Source: Amycolatopsis solani
Lineage (GTDB): Bacteria; Actinomycetota; Actinomycetes; Mycobacteriales; Pseudonocardiaceae
Direction of reading: 5' to 3'
Assembly: GCF_033441515.1 (NCBI RefSeq)
Contig: NZ_JAWQJT010000001.1
Location: 992,001 to 1,056,000 of the forward strand
Length of the DNA: 64,000 bases
The translations under genes and the position numbers were made by a program. Shown in pieces: positions 58,901 to 64,000 of the stretch; the first letter of the stretch is position 1; every line of letters begins with the position of its first letter. The notes under the pieces are model-generated. The model was given only the letters and a program-made list of their open reading frames with translations. It did not search any database and was not told the origin of the DNA.

Positions 58901-59725
58901 TCAGCCGGCGCAGTCCTGGTTGACGCTCATCAAGCTCGTCTGGGCGACCCCGGCGGCCCCGAGCAGGAAGTGGTAGTCGGCGGCCGGACTCGCCGGGGCG
59001 ACGACGCCACCGCTCTCGTCCTTGGCCGTCGGGTAGGCGGCGAGCACCTGCTCCTTCGTGGCTCCGGCGCCGACGCCTTCGGCGGTGTGCGCGACGACGT
59101 CCGGGGTGACGACGACGAGCCCGACCGCCTTCGAGATGACGACGCTCGCGGCGGCAGGGACCCCACCGCCGTCCGCCTTGTAGACGGTGCAGCTCGCCCC
59201 GGCCTGCGCCTCGGTGAGCGTGACGGCCTGCGCGGTGACCTCGGCCTCGGACATGCCCAGCTTGAGGCGGCCGAAGCCGTCGGCCGCGAGCAGCGGCCCG
59301 CTCGACACGGTCGGCAACGACGTCGAAGGGTGCGAGGACGACGGCCGCGGCGGCTTCGAAGTCGGCGTGCCCGGCGGCACGGAAACCTCGATGCTCTGGG
59401 TGCCGGTCGGCCCCGGCGCCGACGGCTGCGGCGACCGTCCCGCCGTCAGGTTCTCGGGCGGTTTGACGCTGATGTCGGTCCCGTCGGCGGACATCACGGC
59501 GGTGCCGTCCTCGGTGTGGATCCGGACCATCGTCAGCCCGGCCGACACGACGACCACGGCCGCAGCGACACCGGTGACGGCCTGCAGGTTGCGACGACGG
59601 CGACGACGTCGTCCGGCACCCGCGACGATGGACGTACCCGCGTCCGCCGGCGGCGGCAGGTCCAGCCGCTCATCGGCGAACATCGCGCGCAGGCGCTGCT
59701 CGAGCTCGTCCTCGGAGATGTTCAA
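58901..59725 (-). CDS. Membrane protein coupled to a sigma factor, possible anti-sigma
   Basis: A 274-residue single-pass protein: cytoplasmic N-terminus (SEDELEQRLRAMFADERLDL), Arg-rich stretch, membrane segment (LQAVTGVAAAVVVVSAGLTM), a long Pro/Ser/Thr linker and an outside domain (GFGRLKLGMSEAEVTAQAVT ... MSVNQDCAG) with two cysteines. There is no zinc HxxxC anti-sigma motif. TTG 59725 overlaps the TGA of the sigma gene (TTGA), so the proteins are made together; sensing outside and controlling the sigma factor is an inference. Confidence 0.75.
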   Translation of the reverse strand: MNISEDELEQRLRAMFADERLDLPPPADAGTSIVAGAGRRRRRRRNLQAVTGVAAAVVVVSAGLTMVRIHTEDGTAVMSADGTDISVKPPENLTAGRSPQPSAPGPTGTQSIEVSVPPGTPTSKPPRPSSSHPSTSLPTVSSGPLLAADGFGRLKLGMSEAEVTAQAVTLTEAQAGASCTVYKADGGGVPAAASVVISKAVGLVVVTPDVVAHTAEGVGAGATKEQVLAAYPTAKDESGGVVAPASPAADYHFLLGAAGVAQTSLMSVNQDCAG

Positions 59726-60372
59726 CCCGCGTCACTCCCTTCGCCTTCGTTGTCGGTCGCCTTCAGCTTCGTGCGCAGCGACGTGATCGCCTTGCTGGCC
59801 TGGCTCTTCACGGTGCCCTGCGTGACGCCGAGCGCCCCGGCGATCTCCGCTTCGGAGAGACCTTCGTAGTAACGCAGCACCATCACCGCGCGTTGCCGCG
59901 GCGGCAGCGTCCGTAACGCACGCCACAGCGGCTCGTGCTCGAAGGGGTCGGCCGGCACGTGCGGACTGGTGTCCGGCAGGTCGGCGACCAGGTTCTCCCG
60001 GCGCGTCCGACGCCAGCGGCTGACGTGCGCGTTCGCCATCGAACGGCGGACGTAGGCCAGCGGGTCGCCGGTCTTCTCGTGCACGTAGTGCCAGCGCGAA
60101 CCGATCTTCTCCAGGACGGTCTGCACCAGGTCGGCCGCGTCGTGCGGGTTGCCGGTGAGCGCGTGGCCGTACCGCAGCAGCCCCGGCAGGGTGGCCTGCA
60201 CGAAGTCGCCGAAGTCGGTGAGCTCACCCGGCAACGTCGCGGCCCTCCCTCGGCCTGCACTGGTCACCCACGTCTCTCCCCCGGTGAGGACGGGTGCCGC
60301 AGCGGTCACCGTATCGCCTCCCATCGGGGTCGGGTAGCCAGAAGCCGAGTCGCTTTCTCCCCCAACACGCAT
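59722..60372 (-). CDS. SigE-family ECF sigma factor
   Basis: A 216-residue sigma-70-type factor. Region 2: FVQATLPGLLRYGHALTGNP and DLVQTVLEKIGSRWHYV ... YVRRSMANAHVSRWRR. Region 4: ALRTLPPRQRAVMVLRYYEG and LSEAEIAGALGVTQGTVKSQ. This is the group annotated as SigE family in actinobacteria. ATG 60372 has GAGGGGG five bases upstream; the frame continues to 60432. About 40 residues precede region 2. It is coupled to the membrane protein gene that follows. Confidence 0.9.
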   Translation of the reverse strand: MRVGGESDSASGYPTPMGGDTVTAAAPVLTGGETWVTSAGRGRAATLPGELTDFGDFVQATLPGLLRYGHALTGNPHDAADLVQTVLEKIGSRWHYVHEKTGDPLAYVRRSMANAHVSRWRRTRRENLVADLPDTSPHVPADPFEHEPLWRALRTLPPRQRAVMVLRYYEGLSEAEIAGALGVTQGTVKSQASKAITSLRTKLKATDNEGEGSDAG

Positions 60373-60444
60373 CACAGCCCCCTCAGGTTGCCCGCGTTCC
60401 CGCCCCAATTCGTAGACGCCCGGGCGGGTCATGAGTTGCCCACG

Positions 60445-60798
60445 TCAGCGGTGGGCGAGTGCGTCCGGCAGCCGGAAGCCGCCGTCCGCCGTTTCGGTGA
60501 ACTCGTGCACCCCGACGACCGCCGCACGCGGGATCGGCCCGTAGACGTGCGGGAACCAGATCCCGGCCGGGTGCGGCGGCTCGCCGACCTCCCAGCGGAC
60601 CGGCGCCCCGACCTTCGCCGGATCGATTTCGAGCAGCACCAGATCGGTGCGGCCCCGGTAGAGCGCGTTGGCAGGCAGGTGCGCCGTGCCGAAGTCGGAG
60701 CAGTGCACGAACCCGACTTCCCCCAGCGACGACGGCCGGTAGCCGTCGTCCGCTCCCACTCCGGCCCAGTCGGCCGCCCCGCAGATGTGGAGTATCAC
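60445..60798 (-). CDS. DUF952 protein
   Basis: A 117-residue cytoplasmic protein: ILHICGAADWAGVGADDGYR, GFVHCSDFGTAHLPANALYR and DLVLLEIDPAKVGAPVRWE are the DUF952 pattern, with HIYG-like FPHVYGPI near the end. Function unknown; a fold related to ADP-ribosyl-binding proteins has been suggested for the family. GTG 60798 as start is reasonable. Confidence 0.82.
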   Translation of the reverse strand: MILHICGAADWAGVGADDGYRPSSLGEVGFVHCSDFGTAHLPANALYRGRTDLVLLEIDPAKVGAPVRWEVGEPPHPAGIWFPHVYGPIPRAAVVGVHEFTETADGGFRLPDALAHR

Positions 60799-60901
60799 GC
60801 CGAGAATCGTCCCACCGGCGCGTTCGGTCGGCGGTGTCTCGTGCGCCACAAAAGCCCTGGTTGAACGCTCACCGAGTGTGGAGCCACCCGGTGAGCGCCG
60901 G

Positions 60902-61783
60902 TCAGCGCAGGGTCAGCTGACGGCCGATGAGGCCGTCCCTGGCCCGCCGCTCGGCCGCGTTCAGCGGCTCGCCGTCGAGCGACTTGAGCGCCGTCTCGAG
61001 CCGGGCCCCGAGGGCGTCCTTCGCCTCGGCCCACTCGCGGGCGTGCGCCTCGGGGTCGAGGTCCCACACCGGGACCAGCAGGCCGTGCGCCCGGAACGAG
61101 CCCGCGTACCGCGTGCCTTCGCCGAGGCCGAGCTCGCCGGCCGCGGACAGCCGCGCCAGCGCCTGGAGCAGCAGGTTCTCCGGCTCCGGACGCACCCAGC
61201 GCAGGTGCGCCTTCTCGCCGGCGAGCACCCAGTAGGCACCCGAGCCGAGCCGCTCGGTGGGCATGATCGCGGCGTTCGCGCGCTCGAGCGACACCGCGAC
61301 GTCCCCGGTTGCGTCCGCGTCCTCGGGCAGCCACCAGGCGAAGTCGGTGTGCAGCGTGACGTCGAGTTCGGCACCCGGCGCCAGCAGGTCCTGCAGCCGG
61401 GCGTGCTCGTCGGCGGCCGGCGGCGTGGTCGTGTCCGGCACGCCGAGGACGTCGCCCTCCTTGGCGTCGAGCAGCCACTTCAGCGACCGGCCGAGGTCAC
61501 GGCTGATGTCGGAGGAGCGGGTCTGAACCTGCAGGCCGAGGTAGCGCTCCCCGTCCGACCGCACGAACGCGGCGGCCGCCATCGGCAGCACGGTCCCGAG
61601 CGTGACGTCCCCGCCATCGGCGAGGGTCAGCTTCGCGGTCGCGGACGGCACGAACTCGCGCAGCGCGATCAGCTCGGGCTCCGCCGCCAGCCCCTCGAAC
61701 GGCTGACCGACGAAGACGTCGCGCACCTTCGGCTTGCGGTCCGACGCCTGCTTGGGACCCTTCTTGCGCGCGCCCTTGCCCAC
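60902..61783 (-). CDS. DUF5926 protein
   Basis: A 293-residue soluble protein: lysine-rich N-terminus MGKGARKKGPKQASDRKPKV followed by VRDVFVGQPFEGLAAEPELI, the typical beginning of DUF5926 in actinobacteria. LHTDFAWWLPE and HLRWVRPEPENLLLQALARL are conserved parts. Function unknown. GTG 61783 has GAGGAGG five bases upstream. Divergent from the P450 gene. Confidence 0.82.
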   Translation of the reverse strand: MGKGARKKGPKQASDRKPKVRDVFVGQPFEGLAAEPELIALREFVPSATAKLTLADGGDVTLGTVLPMAAAAFVRSDGERYLGLQVQTRSSDISRDLGRSLKWLLDAKEGDVLGVPDTTTPPAADEHARLQDLLAPGAELDVTLHTDFAWWLPEDADATGDVAVSLERANAAIMPTERLGSGAYWVLAGEKAHLRWVRPEPENLLLQALARLSAAGELGLGEGTRYAGSFRAHGLLVPVWDLDPEAHAREWAEAKDALGARLETALKSLDGEPLNAAERRARDGLIGRQLTLR

Positions 61784-61836
61784 GGCTGCCTCCTCTGGCT
61801 CGGCCTGGAACGCTATCGAAGGGTTAGTCTCGCGAC

Positions 61837-63003
61837 GTGTTCGACCCCCGCGATCCCGAGTTCCTCGCCGACCCGTACCCGGCCTTCGCCGCCCTCCGCG
61901 CCCAAGGCGACGTCCATTTCCACGAAGGACTGGGCCTCGCCATCGCGGTGTCGCACGCGGCGTCGTCGGCGGTGCTGCGCCACCGAGGGCTGGGCCGGAT
62001 CTGGCAGGACGCCCAGCCGCTGGAGCGGTTCGCGTCGTTCAACCTGCTGCACCGCAACTCCCTGCTGGAGAACGAGCCCCCGGCCCACACCCGCCTCCGC
62101 CGCCTGATCGCGGGCGCCTTCGGCCGCGGCCACGTCCAGCGCCTGCGCCCGATGGTCGCCTCGCTGGCCGCGAACATGGTCGACGACCTGGCCGCCGCGA
62201 TCGCCACCGACGGCAGCGCGGACCTCCTCGAGCACCTCGCCCAGCCCTTGCCGGTCGCGGTGATCGCGGAGCTGCTCGGCGTGCCCGGCTCGGACGGGCC
62301 GCGGATGGTCGAGCTGTCCAACGCCATCGTGAAGATGTACGAGTTCGGGCGCCCGGAGTCCGACCGCGACGCCGCCGAGCAGGCTTCCGCCGAGTTCGTG
62401 TCGTACGTCCGCTCGGTGGCATCGGCCCGCGCTTCGGCGCCGGGGGACGACATCATCAGCGACCTCCTGCGCAGCGAGCTGACGCCTGACGAGCTGGTGG
62501 CCACCGCGGTGCTGCTGCTGATGGCGGGCCACGAAGCGACGGTCAACGTGCTCGGCAACGGGATCACGGCGTTGCTGACGCATCGGGACCAGTGGGAGCG
62601 ACTGCTGGCTTCACCTTCCCTTCTCGATTCGTGCGTGGAAGAGCTGATCCGGTTCGACGCTCCGCTGCAGCTGTTCGAGCGGACGGCCACCGAGGACGTG
62701 TCGATTCGCGGGTATGTCGTTTCGGAGGGGCAGAAGATCGGGGCGCTGCTCGGGGCCGCGGCGCGGGATCCGGAGGTGTTCGAGGAGCCGGACCGGCTGG
62801 ACATCGGGCGGACGCCTAACGCGCATCTGGGGTTCGGGATGGGGATTCACTACTGCGTGGGTGCTCCTCTGGCTCGGGTGGAGATCGGTGCCGCGTTGAG
62901 TGCTTTGGCGGAGAAGCTGCCGGGGTTGCGGTTGGTGGAGCCTCCGCCGCGGCGGCCGGAGTTCGTGATCCGGGGGTTGAAGGAGCTGCGGGTCACGGTG
63001 TGA
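61837..63003 (+). CDS. Cytochrome P450
   Basis: Heme monooxygenase of 388 residues. The oxygen-binding I-helix is LLLMAGHEATVNVLGNG, ExxR is in CVEELIRFDAPLQLFER, and the heme loop is FGMGIHYCVGAPLARVE with the cysteine ligand. The threonine after the GHE motif is kept. It resembles the CYP family of actinomycete oxidases on small hydrophobic substrates; the substrate is unknown. GTG 61837 follows TAGTCT by six bases (leaderless). No ferredoxin or reductase gene is adjacent. Confidence 0.93.
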   Translation: MFDPRDPEFLADPYPAFAALRAQGDVHFHEGLGLAIAVSHAASSAVLRHRGLGRIWQDAQPLERFASFNLLHRNSLLENEPPAHTRLRRLIAGAFGRGHVQRLRPMVASLAANMVDDLAAAIATDGSADLLEHLAQPLPVAVIAELLGVPGSDGPRMVELSNAIVKMYEFGRPESDRDAAEQASAEFVSYVRSVASARASAPGDDIISDLLRSELTPDELVATAVLLLMAGHEATVNVLGNGITALLTHRDQWERLLASPSLLDSCVEELIRFDAPLQLFERTATEDVSIRGYVVSEGQKIGALLGAAARDPEVFEEPDRLDIGRTPNAHLGFGMGIHYCVGAPLARVEIGAALSALAEKLPGLRLVEPPPRRPEFVIRGLKELRVTV

Positions 63004-63092
63004 GCCGGGGGTCTGAAGCCGGCGGGCCTGTGCCCGGCCGGCCGAGGGGAGCCGGGCGGGCCGGAGGGCCCGTGCGGGTGTGCGGCCGGCAC

Positions 63093-63390
63093 CGGGTCGC
63101 GACGGGCGGGCCCGGGAGGCGCGGGTGCGGGCCGGCGGTGGGTTAGGCGGGCCGGCCCGGGAGCGGGTGTGGGCTGGCGGCCCGCGGTGAGTTGGGCGAG
63201 CCGACCCGGGAGCGCGTGCGGGCTGGCGGCCAGCGGTGAGTTGGGCGAGCCGACCCGGGAGCGCGTGTGCGCTGGCGGCCGCGGTGGGTTGGGCGAGCCG
63301 ACCCGGGAGCGCGTGCGGGCTGGCGGCCAGCGGTGAGTTGGGCGGGCCAGCCCGGGAGCGGGTGTGGGCTGGCGGCTCGCGGTGGGTTGG
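63093..63390. repeat. 49-bp tandem repeat, about six copies
   Basis: The unit contains GTTGGGCGAGCCGACCCGGG and then AGCGCGTGCGGGCTGGCGG. Copies start roughly every 49 bp (spacings 49, 49, 48, 49, 49); outer copies are more diverged. The period is not a multiple of three and the stretch (63004-63395) lies between convergent genes, so it is non-coding. Confidence 0.85.
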
Positions 63391-63395
63391 GGCGA

Positions 63396-64000
63396 TCACG
63401 GTGTGACTCCGGCGAACAAGTCGTCCTCCAGTTCGGGGCATGGGGTCGGGTGGGCCAGGTGGTAGTCCTCGTATGGCCACGCCGCTCGCTCGATCTCGCG
63501 TGAGTGGGCGAAGAACGGGTGGGCCGGGTCGACCTGGGTGGTGTGGGACAAGAGGGCCTTGTCGCGGGTGGCGAAGTGGGAGTCGCAGCGGATGCGCGTC
63601 GTCACCTTGAGGGTGTCCTCGGGCGGGAGTTCCGCCAGGACCTCGGTCATCGGGGACTCGAGGCCGGCGGCCAGGGTGGCCTCGTGGAGGGCGAGGAACC
63701 ACGCTCGGCTCAACGTTGCCTGGTAGTACAGCTTTTGGGGTTGCCACGGGTCGCCGGTGCCTGGGTAGCGGGCGGGGTCGGCCGCCGCTGAGAAGGCTTC
63801 CAGCGTCGCCTCGTGGGTGCGGATGTGGTCCGGGTGGGGGTAACCGCCCGTTTCGTCGTACGTGATCAGTACGTGGGGCTTGAACTCGCGGATCAGCGCG
63901 ACCAGCGGGGCCGCGGCCGCGGCCAGCGGGAGGGCCGCGAAGCAGTCTGGAGGCAACGGCTCGCCGTCGGTGGGGAGGCCGGAGTCGGTGAAGCCCAGGA
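63396..64000 (-). CDS. mca: Mycothiol S-conjugate amidase, N-terminus cut off
   Basis: Zinc amidase of the LmbE/PIG-L family that cleaves mycothiol conjugates in detoxification. The 201 visible codons include LGFTDSGLPTDGEPLPPDCF (family region), LITYDETGGYPHPDHIRTHE with the zinc histidines HPDH, KLYYQATLSRAWFLALHEAT and the C-terminal AWPYEDYHLAHP. This pattern fits Mca better than MshB. The start is outside the window. It converges with the P450 gene across the 49-bp repeat. Confidence 0.92.
   Translation of the reverse strand, partial: LGFTDSGLPTDGEPLPPDCFAALPLAAAAAPLVALIREFKPHVLITYDETGGYPHPDHIRTHEATLEAFSAAADPARYPGTGDPWQPQKLYYQATLSRAWFLALHEATLAAGLESPMTEVLAELPPEDTLKVTTRIRCDSHFATRDKALLSHTTQVDPAHPFFAHSREIERAAWPYEDYHLAHPTPCPELEDDLFAGVTP

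Noticed and set aside
63093..63390. CRISPR array
   Set aside because: The copies are contiguous, with no unique spacers, and no cas genes are present.
62611..63747. Minus-strand frame through the 49-bp repeats giving Ala/Pro/Arg repeats
   Set aside because: The repeat period is not a multiple of three and the frame runs antisense to the P450 gene and out of frame with mca.

Overview
The window is 64 kb of very GC-rich DNA with dense genes on both strands. It reads as an actinomycete chromosome, most likely of the Pseudonocardiales (Amycolatopsis-like). Pointers are a mycothiol conjugate amidase at the right edge, an AfsR/SARP regulator, an F420-type PPOX protein, a septum-formation protein, a DUF5926 protein, an IdeR-type iron box, and about eighteen start codons placed 6-8 nt after a TANNNT-like box (leaderless transcripts). 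The genus is an inference; no rRNA or tRNA is present. No phage, insertion sequence or CRISPR array was seen.

Left part (1-12.4 kb): a minus-strand sugar operon (DegT-type aminotransferase, NAD-dependent epimerase, GT4 glycosyltransferase cut by the edge) diverges from a 1029-residue AfsR-type regulator. Then come a TetR/SnoaL-like pair with tandem operators, L-2-hydroxyglutarate oxidase, a DUF3558 lipoprotein, serS and a class III aminotransferase. A 444-bp gap (12.41-12.85 kb) holds two large nested inverted repeats.

12.8-31 kb: haloalkane dehalogenase-like hydrolase; a three-gene operon of a YgiB-like protein, a glutathionylspermidine-synthase-like ATP-grasp ligase and a DUF350 membrane protein; septum-formation protein and zincin; an MFS carrier; pheA with a phosphatase; a macro-domain protein; coaA; then several poorly known actinobacterial genes, a MazG-like protein, a P-loop kinase-like protein and a membrane protein whose exonuclease domain has lost its catalytic residues.

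31-53.6 kb: a degenerate nuclease-like protein with an excalibur domain, a Helicase_C_3 protein, a class F sortase coupled to a second excalibur protein, and a convergent two-component pair beside cydABDC (cytochrome bd oxidase plus its fused ABC exporter). Next are an S41 peptidase, a GDT1-type cation transporter, an IclR/unknown operon divergent from hmgA (homogentisate dioxygenase), a substrate-binding/VWA protein with a coiled-coil partner, and a divergent MFS/LysR pair.

53.6-64 kb: an iron-linked stretch with a DUF2470/HugZ-like protein under a 17/19 IdeR-type box and a ferritin whose upstream region holds further iron-box-like sequences. Between them lie a PPOX protein, a CPBP protease and arginine deiminase. 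The end holds a SigE-family sigma factor with a coupled membrane protein, DUF952, DUF5926, a cytochrome P450, a 49-bp tandem repeat and the 3' part of mca.

Themes: respiration and redox (cydABDC, two-component pair, mycothiol, F420), iron storage and heme handling, aromatic amino acid synthesis and breakdown (pheA, hmgA), and envelope modification (sugar operon, sortase, YgiB/ATP-grasp/DUF350). Functions of the envelope and unknown genes are inferred from domains and neighbourhood only.
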